DNA from: Flavobacterium sp. IB48 | Lineage (GTDB): Bacteria; Bacteroidota; Bacteroidia; Flavobacteriales; Flavobacteriaceae | Direction: 5' to 3' | DNA length: 64,000 nt | Assembly (NCBI RefSeq): GCF_016405855.1 | Contig: NZ_JAEFCA010000001.1 | Coordinates: 395,316 to 459,315, forward strand | In this document: positions 36,585 through 44,755 of the stretch, one piece after another | Position numbering within the stretch: position 1 is the stretch's first letter | How the letters are laid out: every line of letters begins with the position of its first letter | Translations under genes and position numbers: made by a program | The notes under the pieces: model-generated | Databases searched by the model: none | Told to the model about the DNA's origin: nothing | Seen by the model: only the letters and a program-made list of their open reading frames with translations

Positions 36585-37637
36585 TTAGACAATCGCCTTA
36601 ACAACCGCTTTTGGAGCTTCTTTACGAGTTCCGTCGAAACCGTCTACACCAGAAACTGTTGTATATTTCAATACATATTTTTTACCTGGGTTGATGATTG
36701 AATAAGCAGCTTGGCACATTAAAGTTGCTTCGTGGAAACCGCAAAGGATTAACTTTAATTTTCCTGGGTATGTATTTACGTCTCCAATGGCAAAGATTCC
36801 CGGAATGTTAGTTTGGTAATCTAATGCATTGTTTACTTTAATTGCATTTTTCTCGATTTCTAATCCCCAGTCTCCAATTGGACCTAATTTTGGTGTTAAT
36901 CCGAAAAGTGGGATGAAATAATCGCAGTCGATTTTACGGTGCGCTCCATTTTCTTCGATATCTAATGACTCAACATGCTCAGCACCATTGATTCCGATAA
37001 CTTCTGCTGGAGTAATTAATTTAATTTTTCCAGCTGATTTTAATTCCTGTACTTTTTCTACAGAATCTAAAGCTCCTCTAAATTCGTTTCTTCTGTGGAT
37101 TAAAGTTACTTCTGAAGCTACGTTTGCTAAGAAGATACTCCAGTCTAATGCTGAATCTCCTCCTCCTGCAATAACAACTCTTTTATCTCTGAATTTCTCA
37201 GGATTTTTGATGAAGTATTTTACTCCTTTATCTTCATAAAACTCGATATCTTCGATAAGTGGTTTACGAGGCTCGAAACTCCCTAAACCTCCAGCGATTG
37301 CAATAACTGGCGCATGGAATTTAGTTCCTTTGTTTGATGTTACAATGAATGTTCCGTCTTCTTGCTTTTCAACTGTTTCAGCACGTTCTCCTAAAGTAAA
37401 CCCTGGTTCAAATTGTTTGATTTGCTCCATTAAACCGTCAACTAAATCTCCTGCTAATACTTCTGGGAATCCAGGAATATCATAAATTGGTTTTTTTGGA
37501 TATAACTCTGATAGCTGTCCTCCTGGTTGTGGAAGAGCATCTAAAATGTGGCATTTTAATTTTAACAATCCTGCCTCAAATACGGCAAATAAACCTGTTG
37601 GGCCTGCTCCAATTATAAGTATATCTGTTTTAATCAT
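36585..37637 (-). CDS. Ferredoxin--NADP reductase (thioredoxin-reductase-like type)
   Basis: 350 residues from the ATG at 37637; a longer frame from a TTG at 37700 adds an unlikely N-terminus. FAD-binding DILIIGAGPTGLFAVFEAGL is at the start, the NADPH motif VVIAGGGDSALDWSIFLA lies near residue 160, and the closing FAD motif is GIFAIGDVNTYPGKLKLILCGFHE. It lacks the CxxC of thioredoxin reductase, which places it with type 2 ferredoxin-NADP reductases. It sits directly after the siroheme/sulfite reductase genes, so supplying reduced ferredoxin to sulfite reductase is a reasonable role. Confidence 0.87.
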   Translation of the reverse strand: MIKTDILIIGAGPTGLFAVFEAGLLKLKCHILDALPQPGGQLSELYPKKPIYDIPGFPEVLAGDLVDGLMEQIKQFEPGFTLGERAETVEKQEDGTFIVTSNKGTKFHAPVIAIAGGLGSFEPRKPLIEDIEFYEDKGVKYFIKNPEKFRDKRVVIAGGGDSALDWSIFLANVASEVTLIHRRNEFRGALDSVEKVQELKSAGKIKLITPAEVIGINGAEHVESLDIEENGAHRKIDCDYFIPLFGLTPKLGPIGDWGLEIEKNAIKVNNALDYQTNIPGIFAIGDVNTYPGKLKLILCGFHEATLMCQAAYSIINPGKKYVLKYTTVSGVDGFDGTRKEAPKAVVKAIV

Positions 37638-37761
37638 TATGTTGTTGTTTATAATCATTCTTAATAACGCAAAGAAACGAATAAATCCTTGTACTTTCAA
37701 TGATTTTTATCATTAATTTCTTTCCGAAACCTTTTTTACTCTTTATTTTTTAATCTCATCG

Positions 37762-37815
37762 TTCATCGGGTTAAAACCCGACACTACAATATGAAACGTT
37801 CCTCTGGAACTTTTA
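37762..37815. repeat. Interspersed two-hairpin repeat, copy 1 of 3
   Basis: TTCATCGGGTTAAAACCCGA, CACTACAATATGAAACGTTC and CTCTGGAACTTTTA in a row. It contains the hairpins CGGGTTAAAACCCG and GTTCCTCTGGAAC, and its end abuts the stop codon of the next gene. Copies 2 and 3 lie at 38486-38538 and 43911-43964. Confidence 0.85.
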
Positions 37816-38397
37816 CGATTCTTTATTTTTTAATGAAGAGGTAATCTCATTCATTCTTTTAACCTTTTCTTCAAAATTACCTTTTAGGGTCTTTCGATAT
37901 TCATTCAGATTCTCAACCATTTGATTGATATCTTCAGGAATTACTTCTTCAAAAAACTCGCGCAATCTCTTTGCTGTTGTTGGCGATTTTCCGTTTGTTG
38001 AAATGGCGATTTTTACGTTTCCTTTCGTGACGATTCCGCCCAAATAATAATCACATAAATCTGGCGTATCGGCAATGTTGCAAATCAAATAACGCTTTCT
38101 CGCTAAATCGTAAACCTTTTTATTTACTTTCAAATCGTCTGTACAGGCAATTACCATGTGACGCTTTTTGAGCATTTTCTTTTTGAACTTTTTTTCCGTC
38201 AATTTAATTGAAGGATGTTTTTCTGCTAAAACCTTAATTTCTAAATGAAAATCAGGTGCAACTACCTCAACATTAGCATTCGGACTTGATTTTAGCAAGA
38301 AAGAAAGCTTTTCCAGACCTACATTTCCTCCGCCTACAATCAAAACATTTAAATTGTGAAGCTTTAGAAATATTGGATATAATTCGTTTTGTTCCAT
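37813..38397 (-). CDS. Precorrin-2 dehydrogenase / sirohydrochlorin ferrochelatase
   Basis: 194 residues. It opens with YPIFLKLHNLNVLIVGGGNVG, the NAD-binding fold of the CysG N-terminal / Met8 family, with GLEKLSFLL after it and CDYYLGGIVTKGNVKIAISTNGKSPTTAKRLRE as a conserved second half. It oxidises precorrin-2 and inserts iron to make siroheme. The methyltransferase domain fused to it in E. coli CysG is a separate gene just upstream (38536-39309). It serves the sulfite reductase of the same cluster. Confidence 0.9.
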   Translation of the reverse strand: MEQNELYPIFLKLHNLNVLIVGGGNVGLEKLSFLLKSSPNANVEVVAPDFHLEIKVLAEKHPSIKLTEKKFKKKMLKKRHMVIACTDDLKVNKKVYDLARKRYLICNIADTPDLCDYYLGGIVTKGNVKIAISTNGKSPTTAKRLREFFEEVIPEDINQMVENLNEYRKTLKGNFEEKVKRMNEITSSLKNKES

Positions 38398-38485
38398 TTT
38401 AATTTAATTTCATCTAAACAAAATTAGATGATTTTTCTATTGCCTTTGGTAAAATTGGTTTAAAATCCAACGTTATTACCATGCG

Positions 38486-38538
38486 TCCATCGGGTTAAAA
38501 CCCGACGCTACAATATGAATTGTTCCTTCGGAACTTTA
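38486..38538. repeat. Interspersed two-hairpin repeat, copy 2 of 3
   Basis: CATCGGGTTAAAACCCGACG, then CTACAATATGAATTGTTCC and TTCGGAACTTTA. It is nearly identical to copy 1 and likewise ends at the stop codon of the preceding gene. Confidence 0.85.
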
Positions 38539-39309
38539 TCTTGAAACTTCTTGTGATAGAAATTCTTCGTAAAAGCCTTTTAATTTATTGCTTTCGCGGA
38601 CAACTTCACCTAAAACAATAATAGCTGGTGAACCTAATTCTTTTTGTTTTACAACTTCTAAAATCGAATCTACGGTTCCTACGCCTACTTTTTCTTCTGC
38701 TGTTGTTCCGTTTTGGATGATCACAACGGGTAAATTCCCTTTATCTTCTTTTTGAAACAAATCGATGATTTGAGCCAATTTATGCATTCCCATCAAAATT
38801 ACAACTGTTGCAGAAGATTGTGCTGCTAAAGCTACATCCGAAGATAATTTTCTATCAGAAGTTGTTCCGGTAATCGCCCAAAAGCTTTCTGAAACGCCAC
38901 GTTTTGTAATCGAAATTCCCTGACTTGCAGGAACAGCAACTACTGATGAAATTCCAGGAACTACGATAGTTTCAATTCCGAAACTTTCTGCAAAATCAAT
39001 TTCTTCTCCGCCTCTTCCAAAAATAAATGGATCTCCGCCTTTTAATCTTACTACATTTCCGTACGTTAAAGCATTATCCACAATCAATTGATTGATTTGA
39101 TCCTGCGTATAAGCATGATTTCCGATTCTTTTTCCAACAAAAATTCGGATCGCATTTTTTGGTGCGTAATCCAGAATTTCTTCGTTGGCCAAAGCGTCGT
39201 ATAAAACCACATTAGCTTCAGCCAATGCTTTTACAGCTTTCAGCGTCAGTAAATCGGGATCGCCCGGACCTGCACCGACTAAAGTTATTTTGGGTTTTAT
39301 ATTATGCAT
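38536..39309 (-). CDS. cobA: Uroporphyrinogen-III C-methyltransferase
   Basis: 257 residues of the tetrapyrrole methylase family. Motifs: ITLVGAGPGDPDLLTLKAVK at the start, VVLYDALANEEILDYAP, VVRLKGGDPFIFGRGGEE, VVPGISSVVAVPASQGI and TVVILMGMHKL. It adds two methyl groups from SAM to uroporphyrinogen III, giving precorrin-2 for siroheme. It overlaps the sulfite reductase stop by 8 bases, so the two are translationally coupled. The alternative symbol is sumT. Confidence 0.93.
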   Translation of the reverse strand: MHNIKPKITLVGAGPGDPDLLTLKAVKALAEANVVLYDALANEEILDYAPKNAIRIFVGKRIGNHAYTQDQINQLIVDNALTYGNVVRLKGGDPFIFGRGGEEIDFAESFGIETIVVPGISSVVAVPASQGISITKRGVSESFWAITGTTSDRKLSSDVALAAQSSATVVILMGMHKLAQIIDLFQKEDKGNLPVVIIQNGTTAEEKVGVGTVDSILEVVKQKELGSPAIIVLGEVVRESNKLKGFYEEFLSQEVSR

Positions 39310-41392
39310 TTGCTAATTCCTGTGCTCTGAAAGTTTCGATTTTATCAAAGAAAACAGTTGCCTGAGCAATGTAATCTTTAGCGAAAGCTTCAGATGGTTC
39401 ATTTTTATTGATTTGGTAAACCAAGTCTTTAAAAGTTGAGTTTAATTCGATTTTATTTGTATCAATGAAAACAGTATCAAACAAATCCACAATTCCTGCG
39501 TGATGATTTGTTTTTTGGTTTTCAGCCAATAACAATGCTTTTGCACCGTTTACAAATCCTGCATATGCATGGTAAATTGCATCTGACCATTTTTTCTCAT
39601 CGAAAGATTCCTGAGCCAAAATCAATTTCTCTTTAGCTTCAAACAATAATGTCGCCACTAAATCGATCACAACTCCGGCACATTCTCCAACTCCAACTGC
39701 TTTTACGTAATTGTCTGCGTTACCCCAATCTACAAAATCAGCTTCTGTTAAATTGGTTACATCTGCGAAAGGTTTTAAGATTTCGTAGAAATATTTCTCT
39801 CCTTTTGTATCATAATAATCAAGGAATTTTTGCCCGCTTCCGTTAGCATCAAAATCATTTAAGATGGTACGCAATGCATCAGGGCCTCTACGACTAGGTA
39901 CTTTAATTACTTTATCAGCAAAACGTCCTGCTCCGTTTCCTAATCTTCCTCCTCCTAATAAAACCTGTAAAGCTGGGGCAACCAATTTTCCTGAGTTAAT
40001 AGACATTCCTTGGAATCCAATTGCAGACATATTGTGCTGTCCGCAAGCATTCATACAACCTGAAATTTTAATTTCAATTTCGCGATTGTTTAAATACTGA
40101 GGATATTCGGCACTTAAAACTCTTTCTAATTCTTCTGCAATACCGGTACTACTTGCAATCCCCAAGTTGCAAGTATCTGTACCCGGACATGCCGTAATAT
40201 CTCCAACTGAATTATATCCTAATTGAACAAAGTCAAGTTTGGCTAATTCTTGATAAAAGAAAGGAAGATTCTCTTCTTTTATGTGACGTATTACAATATT
40301 TTGACGCAATGAAAAACGTAATTCATTTGCTCCGTAATTCTTAATTAAATTAGCTAATAATCTCGCTTTATCTGTATAAAAATCTCCTAATAAAACTTTG
40401 ATCCCAATAGCATAATAACCTTCTTGTTTCTGCTTGATTACATTTGAATTTTTCCACGCTTCATACGCTTTTGTATCTTCGATTGTAACTTGCGGAACTT
40501 CTAATAATGGTTCTGGAATTGGACCATCAAAAGCGGTTGTATCAATTTCGTAGGTTTCAAAAGCGATGGCTTTTTTCTCTTGCTCAACCAAATCAAGGAA
40601 AACATCTCTTCCCATTTCTTTGATTAAGAATTTCATACGCGCTTTCATTCTCTTTGCACGCTCTCCGTATCTGTCGAAAATACGAATGATTCCTTCTGCT
40701 GTTGGAATGATTTCGTTTACCGGAACAAACTCTGAAAGCAATTCGGCGTGTGCTGGTTGAGATCCTAAACCTCCTCCAAACATGATTTTGAAACCTTTTT
40801 GTCCGTCTTTAATTTTCGGAATAAATCCTAAATCGTGTAAATAACTCAAAGCCGTATCTTCGTCTGAAGACGAGAACGAAATTTTGAATTTACGTCCCAT
40901 TTCCTGACAGATTGGGTTTCTCAACAAATATTGAAAAAGTCCGTGTGCATAAGGCGAAACATCAAATGGTTCGTTTACGTCAACACCCGCTAATTCGCTT
41001 CCTGTAATATTTCTAACTGTATTTCCACAAGCTTCACGAAGCGTGATATCGTCTTTAGCCAAATCTGCCCAAAGTTCTGGTGTTCTGTCTAAACTCACGT
41101 AGTGAATCTGGATATCCTGACGTGTTGTAATATGCAAACGCCCTGTAGAATATTCGTCAGAAACTTGTGTGATACGCACTAATTGCTCGCTGGTCACTTT
41201 ACCATAAGGCAATTTGATACGAATCATTTGAACGCCTTCCTGACGTTGCCCGTAGATTCCACGCGCTAAACGAAGACTACGAAAACGCTCATCATCAATT
41301 TTTCCTCCACGGAATAAGTGAATCTTTTTTTCTAATTCGATAATCTCCTTCTGAACTACCGGATTTTCTATTTCTGTTCTAAAACTTTCCAT
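39302..41392 (-). CDS. Siroheme sulfite (nitrite) reductase with C-terminal HEPN domain
   Basis: 696 residues. Two ferredoxin-like half domains and two catalytic halves are seen: YSTGRLHITTRQDIQIHYV and ELRFSLRQNIVIRHI. The 4Fe-4S/siroheme cysteines lie in TACPGTDTCNLGIASS and ISGCMNACGQH. After about residue 570 comes an all-helical extension (SFDEKKWSDAIYHAYAGFVN, ALLLAENQKTNHH) that looks like a HEPN domain. In this sulfate-assimilation cluster sulfite is the likely substrate, with ferredoxin as donor. The role of the HEPN extension is unknown. Confidence 0.9.
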   Translation of the reverse strand: MESFRTEIENPVVQKEIIELEKKIHLFRGGKIDDERFRSLRLARGIYGQRQEGVQMIRIKLPYGKVTSEQLVRITQVSDEYSTGRLHITTRQDIQIHYVSLDRTPELWADLAKDDITLREACGNTVRNITGSELAGVDVNEPFDVSPYAHGLFQYLLRNPICQEMGRKFKISFSSSDEDTALSYLHDLGFIPKIKDGQKGFKIMFGGGLGSQPAHAELLSEFVPVNEIIPTAEGIIRIFDRYGERAKRMKARMKFLIKEMGRDVFLDLVEQEKKAIAFETYEIDTTAFDGPIPEPLLEVPQVTIEDTKAYEAWKNSNVIKQKQEGYYAIGIKVLLGDFYTDKARLLANLIKNYGANELRFSLRQNIVIRHIKEENLPFFYQELAKLDFVQLGYNSVGDITACPGTDTCNLGIASSTGIAEELERVLSAEYPQYLNNREIEIKISGCMNACGQHNMSAIGFQGMSINSGKLVAPALQVLLGGGRLGNGAGRFADKVIKVPSRRGPDALRTILNDFDANGSGQKFLDYYDTKGEKYFYEILKPFADVTNLTEADFVDWGNADNYVKAVGVGECAGVVIDLVATLLFEAKEKLILAQESFDEKKWSDAIYHAYAGFVNGAKALLLAENQKTNHHAGIVDLFDTVFIDTNKIELNSTFKDLVYQINKNEPSEAFAKDYIAQATVFFDKIETFRAQELANA

Positions 41393-41402
41393 TTCTCTTT
41401 AG

Positions 41403-41466
41403 TTTTTGGTTGTTGGTTGCTGGTTGTTGGTTGTTGGCTGTAAAAACCATCAACTATCAACTAAAA
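41403..41466. repeat. Degenerate repeat (GGTTGTTGGTTG type)
   Basis: The gap between cysN and sulfite reductase consists of GGTTGTTGG variants followed by the complement-like ATCAACTATCAACTAAAAACC. Likely the same class of short-word intergenic arrays as elsewhere in the window. Confidence 0.65.
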
Positions 41467-41474
41467 ACCACCAA

Positions 41475-42719
41475 CTATCTTATAAAGCCTACTCCTGCTG
41501 TTGTGTTTGTTGCTGTATCAATTAAGATGAAAGCTCCGTTTGATTTGTTTTCGTTGTATGAATCAAAATATAACGGTTTGCTTAATTTGATTGTTACTTC
41601 TCCAATTTCGTTGATTGCCAATTGTGAAGCTTCTGTCGTTCCAGAGTAATCTGTTGCAATTGTATTTTTAATGCTTTCTACTTTTGCTAAAACTCTGTTT
41701 GTATTGTGTTGTACTAAATATTTAGTTCCCAGAACCAGTTTTTTACTGTCCATCCAGCAAACTGTTGTGGTAATGTCTTTTTCAATTTTTGGAAGCTCAT
41801 CTGATTTTACAATCATATCGCCTCTTGTTACGTTGATATCATTTTCTAATTCGATTGTAATTGAAGAACCTGCAACAGCTTCGTCAAATGTTTTATCGAA
41901 GAAGTGAATTTTAGATACTTTTGATTCTGTTAAAGAAGGAAGAACCGTTACAGCATCTCCAACTTTAATTGAGTTTCCGTATAATTTTCCAGCGTAACCT
42001 CTAAAATCGTGGTATTCTTCTGTTTTTGGACGAATAACTGTTTGAACTGGAAAACGTGCTTTTCCTGCTTCGTAAACATCATGAGAATGCAATCCTTCTA
42101 AATGTTCTAAAACAGTTTGTCCTTCGTACCAAGGCATATTCTCTGATTTATCAACCACGTTTCCACCGTTGATTGCACTTAACGGAATGTAACTTACGTT
42201 TTGTTCTTTGAAAGTACTTTTTGCATTTAATGCCTGAAAATCGGCTTTGATTTTATTGAAAACTTCTTCTGAGTAATCCACTAAATCCATTTTGTTAATC
42301 GCAACAATTACTTCTTTTACTCTCAATAAATTATTAATGAAGAAGTGACGGTAAGTCTGCTCAATTACACCTTTTCTGGCATCAATCAAAATGATAGAAA
42401 CCTGAGAAGTCGAAGCTCCTGTAACCATGTTTCTTGTATATTCTACGTGACCTGGAGTATCGGCAATAATGTAACTTTTCTTTGCAGTCGAAAAATAAAT
42501 ATGCGCAACATCAATCGTAATTCCTTGCTCTCTTTCTGCCACTAAACCATCAGTTGCCAAAGAAAAATCAAGATAATCGTATCCTTTTTGTTTACTGCTT
42601 TTTTCGATTGCTTCTATCTTATCAGTCGTCAATGATTTTGTATCGTACAATAATCTCCCGATCAAAGTACTTTTTCCGTCATCTACACTTCCTGCTGTTG
42701 CTATTTTTAAAACGTCCAT
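41475..42719 (-). CDS. cysN: Sulfate adenylyltransferase subunit 1 (GTPase)
   Basis: 414 residues, an EF-Tu-like GTPase that drives ATP sulfurylase. G1 is AGSVDDGKST (residues 9-18), G3 is DTPGHVEYTRNM, G4 is NKMD, and switch I lies in DGLVAEREQGITIDVAHIYF. The two beta-barrel domains follow and the protein ends without a CysC (APS kinase) domain, unlike many NodQ-type proteins. With CysD it makes APS from sulfate and ATP. Gene order is cysH-cysD-cysN-sulfite reductase, all on the minus strand. Confidence 0.95.
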   Translation of the reverse strand: MDVLKIATAGSVDDGKSTLIGRLLYDTKSLTTDKIEAIEKSSKQKGYDYLDFSLATDGLVAEREQGITIDVAHIYFSTAKKSYIIADTPGHVEYTRNMVTGASTSQVSIILIDARKGVIEQTYRHFFINNLLRVKEVIVAINKMDLVDYSEEVFNKIKADFQALNAKSTFKEQNVSYIPLSAINGGNVVDKSENMPWYEGQTVLEHLEGLHSHDVYEAGKARFPVQTVIRPKTEEYHDFRGYAGKLYGNSIKVGDAVTVLPSLTESKVSKIHFFDKTFDEAVAGSSITIELENDINVTRGDMIVKSDELPKIEKDITTTVCWMDSKKLVLGTKYLVQHNTNRVLAKVESIKNTIATDYSGTTEASQLAINEIGEVTIKLSKPLYFDSYNENKSNGAFILIDTATNTTAGVGFIR

Positions 42720-42725
42720 TCTGTA

Positions 42726-42778
42726 ATATTTTGTTTCAGGTTTAATTTTTTTGTTTCAGGTTTCAAGTTTCAAGTTGC
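42726..42778. repeat. Degenerate repeat (GTTTCAGGTTTCAAG type)
   Basis: Variants of TTTCAGGTTTCAAGTTTC fill the start of the cysD-cysN gap; a related tract is at 43801-43835 and a shorter one near 49300-49320. Confidence 0.6.
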
Positions 42779-42880
42779 TTGCCTTTGAACTAAAATTTAA
42801 ATCTGTATGTTTTTGTTTTCTTGATTTTTACTTCTAAAGTTCCGTCCCGAATTGCATTAACAATTCATAATTAACAATTA

Positions 42881-43780
42881 TTAAAAGTACCCTTGTTGTT
42901 TTCTCTTTTCCATTGCAGCTTCAGAACGTTTGTCATCGATTCTGGCTCCTCTTTCAGAAATCGTTGATGATCTGATCTCTCCAACTACTTCTTCAATTGT
43001 TGCTGCGTAAGATTCAACTGCTGCCGTACAGCTCATATCTCCAACGGTTCTGAAGCGAACAATTCTTTCTTCGATTTGTTCGTCTTCTTCTTGGTACACA
43101 AAAGGAGAATGCGACCAGATTAAACCGTCTCTCAAAAAAACTTTTCTTTTATGTGAGAAATAGATTGACGGAATCTCGATTTTTTCTTTCTCGATATAAC
43201 TCCAAACATCTAATTCTGTCCAGTTTGAAATTGGGAAAACACGAACGTTTTGTCCATTTTCTATTTTTCCATTTAAAATATCAAACAATTCAGGTCTCTG
43301 ATTTTTTTCGTCCCATTGTCCAAAATCATCACGAACAGAGAAAATACGTTCTTTCGCTCTTGCTTTTTCTTCGTCACGACGCGCACCACCAATACAAGCA
43401 TCAAACTTAAATTCTTCAATTGCATCCAAAAGTGTTGTAGTCTGCAAGCTGTTTCTACTAGAATATTTCCCTGTTTCTTCAACCACTTTTCCTTCATCAA
43501 TAGCATCCTGAACATTACGAACGATCAACTCTAAACCTAATTCTTCTACCAATTTATCTCTGAAAGCAATGGTTTCAGGGAAATTATGTCCTGTATCAAC
43601 GTGTAATAGAGGAAACGGAATCTTAGCAGGGAAAAATGCCTTTTGCGCTAAACGCACCAAGGTAATAGAATCTTTTCCTCCTGAGAAAAGTAAAACCGGT
43701 TTGTCAAACTGTGAAATTACTTCTCTGAAAATGTATATCGCTTCACTCTCTAAAGCGTTTGTTTTTAATACTGAACTCAT
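42881..43780 (-). CDS. cysD: Sulfate adenylyltransferase subunit 2
   Basis: 299 residues, PP-loop ATPase family. The pyrophosphate loop is LLFSGGKDSITLVRLA near residue 31, followed by FPLLHVDTGHNFPETIAFRD. Further conserved parts are CIGGARRDEEKARAKER, VFPISNWTELDVWSYI and the C-terminal GDMSCTAAVESYA with SERGARIDDK. It forms the catalytic subunit with CysN and converts sulfate to adenylyl sulfate. It is spaced 161 bases from cysN across a repeat-rich gap. Confidence 0.96.
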   Translation of the reverse strand: MSSVLKTNALESEAIYIFREVISQFDKPVLLFSGGKDSITLVRLAQKAFFPAKIPFPLLHVDTGHNFPETIAFRDKLVEELGLELIVRNVQDAIDEGKVVEETGKYSSRNSLQTTTLLDAIEEFKFDACIGGARRDEEKARAKERIFSVRDDFGQWDEKNQRPELFDILNGKIENGQNVRVFPISNWTELDVWSYIEKEKIEIPSIYFSHKRKVFLRDGLIWSHSPFVYQEEDEQIEERIVRFRTVGDMSCTAAVESYAATIEEVVGEIRSSTISERGARIDDKRSEAAMEKRKQQGYF

Positions 43781-43910
43781 TGTTTTTTTGTTTGATATTT
43801 TTTAGTTTCAAGTTTTAGGTTTCAGGTTGCCTGATCTAAAAATCTCCACTCTTTATTCTATTTTCTTTATTCTCTCTTCAACGGATAAAATCTATTTATT
43901 TTACCACATC

Positions 43911-43964
43911 TTCCCCGGATTAAAATCCGGCGCTACAATATGAATCGCTCCTTCGGAACTTTAA
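43911..43964. repeat. Interspersed two-hairpin repeat, copy 3 of 3
   Basis: TCCCCGGATTAAAATCCGGC followed by GCTACAATATGAATCGCTC and CTTCGGAACTTT. It shares the core of copies 1 and 2, with compensatory changes that keep the first hairpin (CCGGATTAAAATCCGG). Confidence 0.85.
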
Positions 43965-44017
43965 ATCTAAATTCTCTATTTTCTTGCTTCTTGTATCTTG
44001 TTTCTAAAAATCTAGAC

Positions 44018-44728
44018 TTACTCTTTCTTAGCACTATGAAGTCCACACTCTTTATGGCTTGATTCCCACCACCATCTTCCGGCTCTGATATCTTCTCCAG
44101 GGAAAATTGCTCTTGTACAAGGTGCACATCCAATACTTACGAAACCTTGTTTGTGCAATGCATTTTGAGGAACATTGTTTTCTGACAGATACGTTTCAAC
44201 TTCTTCCAAAGTCCATTTTAATAACGGATTGAATTTGATGATTTCGAAGTTTCCGTCGTATTCAAACAAGTTTAAATCTTGTCTGTTTTCTGATTGTTCT
44301 GCTCTTAAACCTGTAATCCAAACTGAATTTCCTGCTAAAGCTTTTTTTAACGGAACCACTTTTCGAATAAAACAGCATTCTTTTCTGTTTTCAACTGAAT
44401 CGTAAAAGCTGTTTGGCCCTTTTGTCTTCAGAAGATTTTCTACTGAAGCTGCTTCTGGAAAAAAAACTTCAATTGGTCTTTTATATTTTTTTAATGTTTT
44501 ATGAAAAACATCGTAAGTTTCCTGAAATAACCTTCCTGTATCTAAAGTAAAAACCGTAATATCAGTATTGCTTTTTGCAATGAAATCAGTAATTACCTGG
44601 TCTTCCTGACCGAAAGATGTGGAAAAAATTACTTTTCCTGGAAATTCTTTTGCTAAAAAAACTAAGGTTTCGTCAAGCGAAAGGTCTTTAGTTTTCTCTA
44701 ATAATTCTTGTACAATAATCGCACTCAT
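44018..44728 (-). CDS. cysH: Adenylyl-sulfate (APS) reductase
   Basis: 236 residues of the APS/PAPS reductase family. Besides the PP-loop-like IFSTSFGQEDQVI it has the paired cysteines CC at 118-119 and CAPC at 201-204, the 4Fe-4S ligands typical of APS reductases. The C-terminal redox Cys lies in KECGLH (residue 228). PAPS reductases lack the CC/CxxC set. The absence of cysC in this cluster and of a CysC domain on CysN fits direct reduction of APS to sulfite with thioredoxin. Confidence 0.93.
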   Translation of the reverse strand: MSAIIVQELLEKTKDLSLDETLVFLAKEFPGKVIFSTSFGQEDQVITDFIAKSNTDITVFTLDTGRLFQETYDVFHKTLKKYKRPIEVFFPEAASVENLLKTKGPNSFYDSVENRKECCFIRKVVPLKKALAGNSVWITGLRAEQSENRQDLNLFEYDGNFEIIKFNPLLKWTLEEVETYLSENNVPQNALHKQGFVSIGCAPCTRAIFPGEDIRAGRWWWESSHKECGLHSAKKE

Positions 44729-44755
44729 AATTCTTTTCCTTTCTAAAACTATCTT

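Noticed and set aside
33783..36592. CRISPR array from repeated CTAAG tracts
   Set aside because: Units are only 8-10 bases, degenerate and without spacers; no cas genes are present.
37638..37700. Longer N-terminus for the ferredoxin-NADP reductase
   Set aside because: It needs a TTG start and adds residues ahead of the FAD-binding strand that normally begins a few residues from the N-terminus.
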